From Falsiruegeria mediterranea M17 (GTDB lineage Bacteria > Pseudomonadota > Alphaproteobacteria > Rhodobacterales > Rhodobacteraceae), in the NCBI RefSeq assembly GCF_900302455.1, contig NZ_ONZG01000002.1, forward strand, positions 124,001 through 188,000: a DNA stretch of 64,000 bases, in the 5' to 3' direction. The position numbers and the translations under genes were made by a program. The number at the start of each line of letters is the position of its first letter. The first letter of the stretch is position 1. Below the pieces are notes generated by a model. The model searched no databases, was not told where the DNA came from, and saw only the letters and a program-made list of their open reading frames with translations. Shown here in pieces: positions 53,476 through 62,875 of the stretch.

Positions 53476-53906
53476 TGGCAGAGCCCTATTCGTTCGAGCG
53501 TCATCAGCGGCAACCCAGGACGGTAACGATCCTGATCGCGGTCTATGCCGGTTTGATTGCCTTGATCATCCTGTTCAACGCAGCCTGGTGGATCATGGCC
53601 GGGCTGGCGTTGTTCACCCTGCCGACCCTGTGGGATCTGGTCAACGATGCCAAAGCCGGGCTGACATTGGACAACCAAGCCCTGTCCTGGTTCAGCGGTC
53701 GCCACTCGGCCGAGGTGCGTCTGGATGAGATCGACTATCTGCGCTTTGACACCCGGTGGGACTTCTCCGTCCGGGTCACCATCTACCTGACCTCTGACAA
53801 GCGTGTGCGGCTGCCCTATGACAGCCTGCCGCCGCACCGCGTGTTCGAGGATGTCCTGCAAGCACACGGTTTGCGTGTGGAACGGCATCATTTCACCATT
53901 CTTTAG
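53475..53906 (+). CDS. Two-helix membrane protein of unknown function
   Basis: The 143-residue protein has two hydrophobic helices (about residues 17-34 and 36-53) and a C-terminal soluble domain of about 85 residues with alternating hydrophobic strands (LTLDNQALSWFSGRHSAEVRLDEID type, PH-like in pattern). A GTG three bases upstream could also serve as start. The ATG overlaps the SDR stop (TGATG). I recognise no named family. Confidence 0.7.
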   Translation: MAEPYSFERHQRQPRTVTILIAVYAGLIALIILFNAAWWIMAGLALFTLPTLWDLVNDAKAGLTLDNQALSWFSGRHSAEVRLDEIDYLRFDTRWDFSVRVTIYLTSDKRVRLPYDSLPPHRVFEDVLQAHGLRVERHHFTIL

Positions 53907-54036
53907 GGAATGTGGCACGTAACTCTGCCCAACTCCCAAAAAGCTGTCCCGAAACATCCCAGCTTGGACACGTTTGTGCCGCAAATTAGCGTCAACTTGA
54001 ACGGACTAAGGTCAGAGAACCCGTTTCGGAGCTGTA

Positions 54037-55311
54037 ATGTTTTATCGTCCTCGTTTTGTTTCCCGCCACCTACTGCCCCATTTGGCAGGTCTGTTTTCGA
54101 ACCGACGTCTTGCGCCCGATACAACTCCCCCCATTGCACCAAAGCGCGAGCCTTTCCGGGCGGAAGATTGGCTGAGCATTCCCGTCGCCAACCGCTCGGT
54201 CGGCGAAGTCTTTACCCGCGAGCAGCAAAATCGCGGCCAGTTTCTGACCCGCCAGGATCGGTGGGACGAGCTGGCAGCCGAAATGGCCGCAGCTGATACA
54301 GCACGAAAGGTCGCGCCCAATGGAACGCCTGTGGCGGATCTGCTGGCCTACGGTGCCCGCTCTGACGTCATCCAGGCCGTTGAGCACGCTCTGGCCGAAG
54401 AGGTTCCAGCAAATGCAGCATCGCTGACGGAGGGCATCAGCGGGCTCGAAGAGGTTCTCAAGGATCATCCCGGCGACGCAATGCTGACGGCAGTGGTCGC
54501 GCTGACCCATATCGATGTCGGTTGGGCCTGGCGCGGAACGGGTTGGGATTCGATCGTGCCGCGCCTGAACCGCGAGCGTTGCGCCGCGCATTTTGACCGC
54601 GCCGCCGATCTGCTGACCCCCTTCGCCGACGAAACCCGCTCCAGCCCGTTTCTGATGGCCGCCCGCTGCGCGCTTTTTGCCGGGCGCCGGATCAAGAACG
54701 CGCGGATTGCAGATGAATACGAACGGCTCATTGATCTGGCGCCGAGCAACCAACGCCACATGCGGGCGATGGGGACACAACTCTTGCCGCGCTGGTTCGG
54801 GTCTTATGAAGAGTTGGAGCTGGAAGCGCGTCGCACGGCATCACGCACTCAAGACATCTGGGGTGCCGGTGGGTACACTTGGGTCTATTTCGACGCTATC
54901 GCCATGGACGAAGAGGCCTGCGCCCGCGTCGATGTTGGGTTTTTCGTCGACGGGTTGCGCGACATCATCAAGGCCCGCCCCGAACAGGAGATGGTCAATT
55001 TGTTGGCCGCCTATTGCGCGGTTGCCCTGCGCAACGGCATGGGCCTGGACGAAGGAGCCGATTTTGTCCGCGCTCAAATCTGCAGCAATGACCGCTGGTT
55101 GATCCGCGACCACATGACCGAGATCCACCCTCTGATCTGGGCCCACGCGGCCGACGGATTCGACAACAATGCGCGCATCACCTCGCCCAGCCGGTTTGCC
55201 GCACGCGGCCGCGCCGATGCCCTGCACGTGATCGCCCACCTGTTCCGGGACGAAATCAGCCGTGGCCTGCGCGTCACCTTTACCCCCGACGGTCCCCGGG
55301 TCGAGGCCTGA
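54037..55311 (+). CDS. Uncharacterised 424-residue helical protein
   Basis: No family is recognised. The protein starts with a basic N-terminus MFYRPRFVSRHLLPHLAGLF, too polar for a clear signal peptide, and continues as mainly alpha-helical sequence whose repeated Ala/Leu/Asp pattern (for example ADEYERLIDLAPSNQRHMRAM) recalls tetratricopeptide-like repeats. It has many charged residues and is expected to be cytoplasmic. It is flanked by the pepN operon and gatB on the same strand, with gaps of 130 and 93 bp. Confidence 0.75.
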   Translation: MFYRPRFVSRHLLPHLAGLFSNRRLAPDTTPPIAPKREPFRAEDWLSIPVANRSVGEVFTREQQNRGQFLTRQDRWDELAAEMAAADTARKVAPNGTPVADLLAYGARSDVIQAVEHALAEEVPANAASLTEGISGLEEVLKDHPGDAMLTAVVALTHIDVGWAWRGTGWDSIVPRLNRERCAAHFDRAADLLTPFADETRSSPFLMAARCALFAGRRIKNARIADEYERLIDLAPSNQRHMRAMGTQLLPRWFGSYEELELEARRTASRTQDIWGAGGYTWVYFDAIAMDEEACARVDVGFFVDGLRDIIKARPEQEMVNLLAAYCAVALRNGMGLDEGADFVRAQICSNDRWLIRDHMTEIHPLIWAHAADGFDNNARITSPSRFAARGRADALHVIAHLFRDEISRGLRVTFTPDGPRVEA

Positions 55312-55404
55312 CCACTTACACCGGTTCTGGCTCTTTGCCCTCTTGCCCCCCCAGCCGACCTCCCCTAGAACGCGCTGGATACCTTGCGGACAAGAGGCAC
55401 ACCC

Positions 55405-56916
55405 ATGCTGGACCTGACCTACGAGACACCCAAAGTCAAAACCATCGCCGGAGCCAAGCACGATTGGGAACTGGTGATCGGGATGGAGGTCCATGCCCAG
55501 GTTTCATCGAACGCCAAGCTGTTTTCCGGCGCGTCGACCCAATTCGGGGCCGAGCCGAACTCGAACGTGGCGTTTGTGGACGCGGCAATGCCCGGCATGC
55601 TGCCCGTGATCAACGAATACTGCGTCGAACAGGCGGTGCGTACCGGTCTTGGGCTGAAGGCCGACATCAACCTGAAATCGGCGTTTGACCGCAAAAACTA
55701 TTTCTACCCTGACCTGCCGCAGGGCTATCAGATCTCCCAGCTGTATCACCCCATAGTGGGCGAAGGCGAAGTGCTGGTTGAAATGGGCGACGGCACTGCC
55801 CGTCTGGTTCGCATCGAGCGTATCCACATGGAGCAGGACGCAGGCAAGTCGATCCACGACATGGACCCCAACATGTCCTTTGTCGATCTCAACCGGACCG
55901 GCGTCTGCCTGATGGAGATCGTCAGCCGCCCTGACATTCGTGGCCCTGAAGAGGCTGCCGCCTATATCGCCAAGCTGCGCCAGATCCTGCGCTACCTGGG
56001 CACCTGCGACGGCAACATGCAGAACGGCAACCTGCGCGCGGACGTCAACGTCTCGATCTGCCGTCCCGGTCAGTATGAGAAGTACATGGAAACACAGGAC
56101 TTCTCGCATCTGGGTACCCGTTGCGAAATCAAAAACATGAACTCGATGCGCTTTATCCAGCAAGCGATCGAGGTCGAAGCCCGCCGTCAGATCGCCATCG
56201 TCGAAGGTGGTGGCAAGGTCGATCAGGAAACCCGCCTGTATGACCCAGACAAAGGCGAAACCCGCTCGATGCGATCCAAGGAAGAAGCGCATGATTACCG
56301 CTACTTCCCCGACCCTGACCTGCTGCCGCTCGAAATTGAGCAGGCCTGGGTCGATGACATCGCGAACACCCTGCCGGAACTGCCGGACGCCAAAAAAGCG
56401 CGCTTCATCGCGGACTTTGGCCTGACCGATTATGACGCCTCGGTCCTGACGGCCGAAGTGGAATCGGCAGCCTATTTCGAAGAGGTCGCCAAGGGCCGCT
56501 CGGGCAAGCTGGCGGCGAACTGGGTCATCAACGAGCTCTTTGGTCGCCTGAAGAAGGAAGACCACGAGATCACCGACAGCCCCGTGTCCCCTGTCCAGTT
56601 GGGCGGCATCATCGATCTGATCAGCTCGGACGCGATTTCAGGCAAGATTGCCAAGGACCTCTTTGAGATCGTCTATACCGAAGGCGGCGATCCAGCGGAA
56701 ATCGTCGAAGCACGCGGCATGAAACAGGTGACTGATACCGGCGCCATCGAGGCCGCACTGGACGAGATCATCGCGGCCAACCCCGCACAGGTCGAAAAGG
56801 CAAAAGTGAACCCCAAGCTGGCAGGCTGGTTCGTCGGCCAGGTGATGAAAGCGACCGGCGGCAAGGCCAACCCCAAGGCGGTCAACCAGCTGGTGGCACA
56901 GAAACTGGGCGAGTAA
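55405..56916 (+). CDS. gatB: Asp-tRNA(Asn)/Glu-tRNA(Gln) amidotransferase subunit B
   Basis: GatB binds misacylated tRNA and transfers ammonia from GatA to make Gln-tRNA(Gln) or Asn-tRNA(Asn). The 503-residue protein starts at 55405, has [18 protein letters not shown] near residue 26-43, [36 protein letters not shown] and the C-terminal tail domain (YqeY/GatB) with [16 protein letters not shown]. gatA and gatC are not in the window. A terminator follows 33 bp after the stop. Confidence 0.97.
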   Translation: MLDLTYETPKVKTIAGAKHDWELVIGMEVHAQVSSNAKLFSGASTQFGAEPNSNVAFVDAAMPGMLPVINEYCVEQAVRTGLGLKADINLKSAFDRKNYFYPDLPQGYQISQLYHPIVGEGEVLVEMGDGTARLVRIERIHMEQDAGKSIHDMDPNMSFVDLNRTGVCLMEIVSRPDIRGPEEAAAYIAKLRQILRYLGTCDGNMQNGNLRADVNVSICRPGQYEKYMETQDFSHLGTRCEIKNMNSMRFIQQAIEVEARRQIAIVEGGGKVDQETRLYDPDKGETRSMRSKEEAHDYRYFPDPDLLPLEIEQAWVDDIANTLPELPDAKKARFIADFGLTDYDASVLTAEVESAAYFEEVAKGRSGKLAANWVINELFGRLKKEDHEITDSPVSPVQLGGIIDLISSDAISGKIAKDLFEIVYTEGGDPAEIVEARGMKQVTDTGAIEAALDEIIAANPAQVEKAKVNPKLAGWFVGQVMKATGGKANPKAVNQLVAQKLGE

Positions 56917-56949
56917 CGGCTGCTCAGCGAGAGTGTCAATTTTGGAATG

Positions 56950-56979
56950 GGCGGCGCATCTGCGCCGCCTTCTTCTTTG
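56950..56979 (+). terminator. Rho-independent terminator of gatB
   Basis: GGCGGCGC, loop ATCT, GCGCCGCC is followed by TTCTTCTTT. Confidence 0.88.
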
Positions 56980-57099
56980 CAAGCTGACATCTGAACTTGT
57001 TCCATACCGTCGCTGATGCGGCATCTTGGAGGCTTCAGCTCTTTACTGACATATCTAAACCAGTTCACCGCTCTTGGGATCCTCCCCGACACATTGTCC

Positions 57100-58626
57100 C
57101 TAAAGCTGCTGCTCGACCGGCAGCAGCGCGGTGATACCCACTAATAATTGCTTCCAGAATGTGGCGCCCGGCTCTTGCTGTTTCACCGTGATCAGGTCGG
57201 GCTGCTCATAGCGCCACTGCAATCGCTCATTGTCGTCCAACGAGATGCGATAGGTATAATCGACAAGCCCTTGTTCCAGGTCGATCAGGATGTCACGCGC
57301 GAACCCTTGGCTTGCCATGAAAAGCCCCAACTCGGTGTTCTGCTTGATTGACCGAGGATCCAGGTTCAGCGAGCCGACAAACACGGTATTGTCGATCACC
57401 GCCAGCTTGGTGTGCATCACGACGCCGATCTCAGACTCGGCCGGGACCAGCCCCAGTTCTTGCAGCGAATCCGCTCGCAACTCATAAAGCTCAACGCCCG
57501 CCTTCAATAGGTCCGCGCGATGTCTGCGGTACCCGGCATGTACATAAGGATGATTGGTCGCCGCCAGCGAATTGGTGACGATCCGCACCCGCACCCCGCG
57601 TTGCGCCAGATCGGACAACAGCCGCGCGCCGTAATCTTCGGGCACGAAATAGGGCGTCAGCAGAATAACCTCGCGCTTGGCATCGCGCATCCGCGCCAGC
57701 AAGGTCTCGGCCAGGGGCCTGGGGCCTCCGCGCACGGGTTGCTTGAGCTTTTTTGGCGGGTCAACCACCAGCTCGGCCCGCCCGCGATAAAGCGGAACCG
57801 CCGACGTGCCGATTTGCCTGATGTAGCGGTTTTCGACTGCATCATCATAGACTTGGCGCGCAGGTTGCAATTCTGCGGTTAATTCTACCCGGGCTTCACG
57901 CAGCTCCTGCGCGGTTGCGGGTTGACCGAGGCTGCTCAAGGGCACCGCCCAGCCGTCGTTCCAATACCGGTCGAATGCTTGACCGATTTCCTTGACCGGC
58001 GGCCCGACGACCAACAGATCGAAATCGGCAAACTCGGAACTGGTGTTGAGCTGGAAATACTCATCCGCAATATTGCGCCCGCCGATGATGGCAAAGGCCT
58101 GATCCGCGGTGAAGGACTTGTTGTGCATTCGCCGGTTCACGCGCGAGAATTCCAACGCCATGCCCACCGGTTTTGGCCAGGGCCGGGCCGCCGGGTTGTA
58201 GATACGGACCTGAATGTTGTCATGCGCATCAACAAGGGCAAGGCTGCCGTCATCCACGGTGGTAAAGAAATCATCCAGCAGAAACCGCACCCGTACCCCG
58301 CGATCGGCAGCCCTAAGCAGCGCGTCGGCGATCAAGGCGCCCCCTAAATCCGGTTTCATCAGGAAATACTGCAAATCCAGCGTGTCTTGTGCCCCTTCGA
58401 TCAACCGCAACCGGGCGCCAAGGGCCTGATCCCCATCAGACAACGGCACAAACCCCGCCTGCCCATGAGACAGCTCACGCGCAGCAGTCACAAGAGTGGA
58501 TTGTGGCGCCAGACGCGCCTGGGTGACGGGCGTGTCCTGATCCAGCGGCGCGCCGGTGCAGGCCTGCAGAAAGAAAAGGACTGCGCCGATCACAACGCTT
58601 CGATTGGACCCTGATTTTTGCGCCAT
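57100..58626 (-). CDS. Phospholipase D-family lipoprotein (cardiolipin synthase-like)
   Basis: The protein has two HKD motifs of the phospholipase D superfamily: HNKSFTAD near residue 168 and HTKLAVID near residue 405, each followed by the Gly-rich turn (IGGRNIADEY and VGSLNLDPRS). I start at 58626 (508 residues), which leaves an N-terminal segment with lipobox LQAC at residues 21-24, so the enzyme is probably a lipoprotein. Relatives act as cardiolipin synthases or phosphodiesterases; bacterial Cls usually has two N-terminal helices instead of a lipobox, so the exact activity is open. Confidence 0.87.
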   Translation of the reverse strand: MAQKSGSNRSVVIGAVLFFLQACTGAPLDQDTPVTQARLAPQSTLVTAARELSHGQAGFVPLSDGDQALGARLRLIEGAQDTLDLQYFLMKPDLGGALIADALLRAADRGVRVRFLLDDFFTTVDDGSLALVDAHDNIQVRIYNPAARPWPKPVGMALEFSRVNRRMHNKSFTADQAFAIIGGRNIADEYFQLNTSSEFADFDLLVVGPPVKEIGQAFDRYWNDGWAVPLSSLGQPATAQELREARVELTAELQPARQVYDDAVENRYIRQIGTSAVPLYRGRAELVVDPPKKLKQPVRGGPRPLAETLLARMRDAKREVILLTPYFVPEDYGARLLSDLAQRGVRVRIVTNSLAATNHPYVHAGYRRHRADLLKAGVELYELRADSLQELGLVPAESEIGVVMHTKLAVIDNTVFVGSLNLDPRSIKQNTELGLFMASQGFARDILIDLEQGLVDYTYRISLDDNERLQWRYEQPDLITVKQQEPGATFWKQLLVGITALLPVEQQL

Positions 58627-58765
58627 GTCCTCGTCCGTCACCCCGCCCTTACTCGTTCGAAGGGATCATTGATGTCACCCTAGACCAGCCCTTTCCCCGC
58701 GAACAGGTCTTTTACCTGCGCGTTAACCTGCTAGATTGCCGCGACACGAAGTTCCGGGAAACACC

Positions 58766-59290
58766 ATGCACCGCTACGAATACAAAGTCGTTCCTGCGCC
58801 ATCCAAAGGCACCAAAGCCAAAGGCGTGAAGACCCCCGAAGGGCGCTTTGCCCTGACCGTCGAACAGTTGCTCAACCAGATGGGCGCCGACGGGTGGGAG
58901 TTTCAGCGCGCCGAGTTGCTGCCCAGTGACGAACGCTCGGGCCTGACCGGATCGGTTCAGAACTGGCGCAACATGCTGGTGTTTCGCCGTGTGCTCGGTA
59001 GCGATGACACAATCGAAGACATCGTAGCAGACGCTACCACGACCGAAGATGACATGGCCGCTACACCGGTGCCCGACCCAAAGTCTGAACCTGCACCTAT
59101 AGCCGCCCCCGCGCCAATCTCGGCCGAGGTCAACGATCCACCCATGGCAAGTGGCGCCGAGCGGATGCTCAAGGACAATGGCGTCGAAGAGTTGAGCGAC
59201 GTGTCAGGCATGACCGAGGCCTTGAAAGCCCGCGCCGAACGTCAGGCCGACGAAGAAGCCGAGCCTGACGAGACAGCCAAACGGGACTAA
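58766..59290 (+). CDS. DUF4177-containing protein
   Basis: The 174-residue protein has an N-terminal DUF4177 module (about residues 1-75) starting MHRYEYKVVPAPSKG and including LNQMGADGWEFQRAELLP. The rest is a disordered, acidic, Ala/Pro-rich tail (95-174). I start at 58766. The frame is open from 58736 but only this ATG gives the family opening. The stop overlaps the bolA stop by 4 bp on the opposite strand. Function unknown. Confidence 0.8.
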   Translation: MHRYEYKVVPAPSKGTKAKGVKTPEGRFALTVEQLLNQMGADGWEFQRAELLPSDERSGLTGSVQNWRNMLVFRRVLGSDDTIEDIVADATTTEDDMAATPVPDPKSEPAPIAAPAPISAEVNDPPMASGAERMLKDNGVEELSDVSGMTEALKARAERQADEEAEPDETAKRD

Positions 59291-59541
59291 ACGTCGATGT
59301 CCAGGGCCAAGGCGTGAATCCGCGGGACAACGTCGCCCAAAGCCGCGTGAACCGCGCGGTGACGCGCCACACGTGACTTTCCTTCGAAAGCCGCGGCCCG
59401 GATTCGCACGTTGAAATGGCTTTCCCCGCCTTCTTGGTATCCTGCGTGGCCGCGGTGGCTCTCGCTGTCGTCCACAACCTCCAACTCGGTTGGACTAAAG
59501 GCGGTTTCCAGCCGATTGCGGATCTCTTCTGTCATGCTCAT
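59287..59541 (-). CDS. bolA: BolA-family protein
   Basis: BolA-like proteins work with monothiol glutaredoxins in iron-sulfur cluster handling and iron sensing. This 84-residue form (start 59541, preceded by GGAAAG) has SESHRGHAGYQEGGESHFNV with the cluster-ligand His, and the conserved RVARHRAVHAALGD followed by IHALALDI. The longer frame from 59577 adds a poorly conserved basic tail. It is divergent from the J-domain gene with a 115-bp gap. Confidence 0.9.
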   Translation of the reverse strand: MSMTEEIRNRLETAFSPTELEVVDDSESHRGHAGYQEGGESHFNVRIRAAAFEGKSRVARHRAVHAALGDVVPRIHALALDIDV

Positions 59542-59656
59542 TTGCGTCTTCTTTCCTGTTGTCACGGTTTTTTTCACCGTGCCCTCTTCTATCTGCCGCC
59601 ACTTAGATTAAACTCTGGCCTCCGAGTCGAGAAGTTGCGTTCGAAAGGTATCCATC

Positions 59657-60283
59657 ATGGCTAAGTCAGATCCCTTTGGGTTCGATATGTCTGTCTCCTC
59701 CGCAAAGAAAAAGAACCCGCGCGGACGTCGGGGCATGTCGGGCGCATCCGAAACATCGGTGCGCGTCTGCGAACATCCTGGCTGCGAGGAAGCAGGCAAG
59801 TTTCGCGCGCCAAAGGCGCCGGACGTCCTGGATGATTTCTACTGGTTCTGCCAGCAGCACGTGCGCGAATACAATCTCAAATGGAACTTCTTTGACGGCA
59901 CCACCGAAGCCGAACTGAACGCACAGCAATCCAAAGACAAGGTTTGGGAACGCGAGACCAAACCCATGGGTGATCCCGAAGCCCGTGCCTGGGCTCGCCT
60001 GGGCATCGAGGACCCGCATCAGGTATTGGGCGCCAACGGCACCCAGAACAAGGGCCGCACATCCGGCGGCGGCGGCAAACGCCTGCCACCCACCGAACGC
60101 CGTGCGATCGAAATTCTCGAGGCAAAGGACAGCTGGACCAAGGCCGAGGTGCGCAAGGCCTACAAGAAGCTGATCAAGGTGCTGCACCCGGACATGAACG
60201 GCGGCGACCGCAGCCAGGAAGAGCAGCTGCAAGAGGTCGTCTGGGCCTGGGATCAGATCAAGGACAGCCGCAACTTCAAGTAA
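59657..60283 (+). CDS. J-domain (DnaJ-like) protein
   Basis: The 208-residue protein has a C-terminal J domain with the essential HPD (residues 177-179, KVLHPDMNGGD), so it probably stimulates a DnaK ATPase. Near the N-terminus C38, H40, C43 and then C65, H68 (CEHPGC and FCQQHV) could bind a metal; this part is not in classical DnaJ. In related genomes the gene commonly lies between bolA and cobST, which here are separated by other genes. Confidence 0.88.
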   Translation: MAKSDPFGFDMSVSSAKKKNPRGRRGMSGASETSVRVCEHPGCEEAGKFRAPKAPDVLDDFYWFCQQHVREYNLKWNFFDGTTEAELNAQQSKDKVWERETKPMGDPEARAWARLGIEDPHQVLGANGTQNKGRTSGGGGKRLPPTERRAIEILEAKDSWTKAEVRKAYKKLIKVLHPDMNGGDRSQEEQLQEVVWAWDQIKDSRNFK

Positions 60284-60399
60284 CCGGCTGGGGACTGCGG
60301 ACCGGTTTTGCATCCCGACGGAACAGGTGTTGACCCTTACCGCCCAAGGGTGGGACGGTGCAGGCACCGCAATGTTCATAGGTCGGGATCTTCGTCACA

Positions 60400-61044
60400 A
60401 TGAGAACGCTTGTCTTCTTGGGATCTGTGCGCGAGAGCAGCCCTCCTCAACCCAAGCGCTTAGGTGCCCGCGTGGCGCAGGCCTGTGCGCAAAATTTGGC
60501 GGCTGCCGGCATCGAGGCAGAGATCATCGACCCGCTCGATTATGATCTGGCCCAGCGACTCAAACCCCATTTCTCCTATGCGCCCTCACGGGTACCCGGC
60601 GATCTGGATGATCTGGCCCAGCGCATTCGGGCGGCGGACAGCTATGTCGCGGTCAGTCCGGAATACAACCACTCCATGAGCCCTGCCCTGGCAGATCTGC
60701 TGAACCACTTCGGCAGTTCACTGTTTTCGTTCAAACCAAGCGCGATTGTCACCTATTCCGCCGGCCAATGGGGCGGCACTCGGGCAGCCGTCAACATGCG
60801 CACGTTCCTGAGCGAGTTGGGCTGCCTGCCCGTCTCGGCAATGATCCACGTTCCACATGCACAGGACGTGCTTGAATCGAACGGCAACTTCGCCCAAGGC
60901 GTCGATGCCGAACGCTGGTCCGGATATTTTGGCCGAACGTTCCAGCAATTGGCCTGGTGGAGCGCGGCCGCCAAGGCGCAGCATCAACTGGCTTCCCCAA
61001 CCGCGCCGTTCAACCGCGCGCCCTCCCAACGCAACGCGCCCTAG
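60400..61044 (+). CDS. NADPH-dependent FMN reductase-like protein
   Basis: The flavodoxin-like fold starts with VFLGSVRESSPPQPKRLG (FMN phosphate loop, residues 5-22) and has SPEYNHSMSPALADLLNHF and SAGQWGGTRAAVNMRTF, which match the NAD(P)H-dependent FMN reductase/quinone reductase group. The 214 residues end in a tail PSQRNAP that is encoded inside repeat copy B, so the last few residues may not belong to the ancestral protein. The reaction partner is unknown. Confidence 0.87.
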   Translation: MRTLVFLGSVRESSPPQPKRLGARVAQACAQNLAAAGIEAEIIDPLDYDLAQRLKPHFSYAPSRVPGDLDDLAQRIRAADSYVAVSPEYNHSMSPALADLLNHFGSSLFSFKPSAIVTYSAGQWGGTRAAVNMRTFLSELGCLPVSAMIHVPHAQDVLESNGNFAQGVDAERWSGYFGRTFQQLAWWSAAAKAQHQLASPTAPFNRAPSQRNAP

Positions 61045-61250
61045 CCCCAGGGGCCCTCCCGCGCCCGAGCAGACCTGACTTCGTCAGCCCCGCCAACGGC
61101 CTTGGGCCGGGCGCCTCGCTTAACGCTCGGCGCGGTCGCGCGTGAAACGCCTGTGCTGATAAAAGCGCCAACCGCCGCGCGCCGCGCGGCCGGGCCCAAC
61201 GGGAGGCGGGCATCCTTGATGCCCAAACGACCGGCGGGAGCGCCCCCTTA
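61031..61250. repeat. Dispersed imperfectly palindromic repeat, copy B
   Basis: About 220 bp, related over its length to copy A. It starts inside the end of the FMN reductase-like gene and has terminal arms CTCCCGC (61056-61062) and GCGGGAG (61234-61240). Shared blocks such as CGGCCTTGGGCC and GGCCCAACGGGAGGC are identical, while the centre differs in length and sequence, as expected where compensatory changes keep a fold. Confidence 0.75.
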
Positions 61251-61265
61251 TCACCCTCCCAAATG

Positions 61266-61302
61266 ACAAAAGGGCGCGCCAGACCACTGCCTGGCACGCC
61301 CT
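61266..61302 (-). terminator. Terminator of the sulfatase gene
   Basis: On the minus strand AGGGCGTGCCAG and CTGGCGCGCCCT form a 12-bp stem (one mismatch, 8-nt loop) followed by TTTG. Confidence 0.6.
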
Positions 61303-61330
61303 GATCTCGTCTCGGACAGAACGTTAGGCT

Positions 61331-62875
61331 CTACCCGCCCTGGTTCCGTTGCAAGCTCTCTAGAACTTGGTCAATTGAGAAGCTCGCTGGTTTCTGACGT
61401 GGCGGGTAGTCCTGGAACGTGGCCAGGAACTGCGCCACGAACGCTTGGGCCGGCACCAGCAGATAGGTGCGATCCAGACGCCATTTCGAGTACCCGATCG
61501 ACTCATGCTCGGCCCGCTCGAACGGGTCCGTATAGAGATCGATGATCTTGGGCAGCCTCAGGAAGGTCAGTGGCTCCTGCCAAACGTCGAACCCATGTGC
61601 CCGCTGTTCGGCGAACACCACTTTCCACCGATTGTAGCGCAGGTTCATCAGATCCCCGCCATCCGAAAAATACAGGAACTCGCGCCGCGGCCCCTCTTCC
61701 GCCTCACCCCGGAAGTACGGCATGAAGTCATAGCCATCCAGGTGCACCGGTTCATTCGCCTCACCAAAGGGCGCCTCGGTCAGCATTCGCTCTTTCATGT
61801 CACCATCGCCAAGCGCTGACATAAACGTCGGGAACCAATCCAGATGGCTGATGATCTGGTTCGACCGGCTGCCGGGGTCGATCACGCCGGGCCATTTGAT
61901 CATCATCGGAACGCGGAACCCGCCTTCCCAATTGTCGTTCTTCTCACCCCGGAATGGCGTCGTGCCGCCATCGGGCCAACTGAACACCTCGGCGCCGTTG
62001 TCAGTCGAATACATCACCACTGTGTTGTCGGCGATGCCAAGCTCATCCAGCTTGTCGAGCATCTGACCGACCATCTTGTCATGTTCGACCATGCCGTCCG
62101 GATAGACGCCCAGACCGGTCACACCCTCGCTCTCTTCCTTGAGATGGGTATGAATGTGCATCCGGGTGGTGTTGTACCACAGGAAGAAGGGCTTCTCCTG
62201 ATCGGCCGCGCGAACGATGAAATCCAGAGCCCCGGCAGTGACCTCTTCATCAATCGTCTCCATCCGCTTGCGGGTCAGCGGCCCGGTGTCTTCGACACTG
62301 CCATCGGCCGAGGATTTGATCACCCCGCGCGGACCGAATTGTTCACGAAAGGCTGGGTCTTGTGGATAGTCCGCGTTTTCCGGCTCTTCTTCGGCATTCA
62401 AGTGATAGAGGTTACCAAAGAACTCATCAAACCCGTGATTTGTCGGCAGGTGCTCATCCAGATCGCCCAGATGGTTCTTGCCGTACTGCGCCGTCATGTA
62501 GCCCTTGGATTTCATGTATTCGGCAATCGTGGGATCTTTTTCGCTGATCCCCTCTTTGGCGCCGGGTAACCCGACCTTCAGCAACCCGGTGCGAAATCCC
62601 GATTGCCCTGTCACAAAAGATGCGCGCCCTGCGGTACACGATTGCTCGCCATACCCGTGGGTGAACAACATCCCCTCCTTAGCGATCCGGTCGATGTTGG
62701 GGGTCTCATACCCCATCATGCCCTGATTATACGCGCTGACGTTCCAGTACCCGATGTCATCGCCCCAGATGATCAGGAAATTCATCGGCTTTTCTTGGGC
62801 CAAGCCGGCCCCCGTCCCTGCAAGGCCAATGGCACCTGCCAGCAACGTCTTTCTCAAATGGCTTAGTCCAGTCAT
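61331..62875 (-). CDS. Periplasmic arylsulfatase-type sulfatase with variant active-site motif
   Basis: Formylglycine sulfatases cut sulfate esters. I start at 62875 (GGGGAG 5 bp upstream), giving 514 residues with a signal peptide LRKTLLAGAIGLAGTGAGLAQ, so it is exported. Conserved parts include NFLIIWGDDIGYWNVS with the metal aspartates, YGKNHLGD and STDNGAE. The formylglycine motif is CTAGRAS (Cys80): the position that is usually Pro in CxPxR is Ala. Cys and Arg are kept, so conversion may still occur. The substrate is not predictable. The gene interrupts the usual bolA-cobS neighbourhood. Confidence 0.87.
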   Translation of the reverse strand: MTGLSHLRKTLLAGAIGLAGTGAGLAQEKPMNFLIIWGDDIGYWNVSAYNQGMMGYETPNIDRIAKEGMLFTHGYGEQSCTAGRASFVTGQSGFRTGLLKVGLPGAKEGISEKDPTIAEYMKSKGYMTAQYGKNHLGDLDEHLPTNHGFDEFFGNLYHLNAEEEPENADYPQDPAFREQFGPRGVIKSSADGSVEDTGPLTRKRMETIDEEVTAGALDFIVRAADQEKPFFLWYNTTRMHIHTHLKEESEGVTGLGVYPDGMVEHDKMVGQMLDKLDELGIADNTVVMYSTDNGAEVFSWPDGGTTPFRGEKNDNWEGGFRVPMMIKWPGVIDPGSRSNQIISHLDWFPTFMSALGDGDMKERMLTEAPFGEANEPVHLDGYDFMPYFRGEAEEGPRREFLYFSDGGDLMNLRYNRWKVVFAEQRAHGFDVWQEPLTFLRLPKIIDLYTDPFERAEHESIGYSKWRLDRTYLLVPAQAFVAQFLATFQDYPPRQKPASFSIDQVLESLQRNQGG

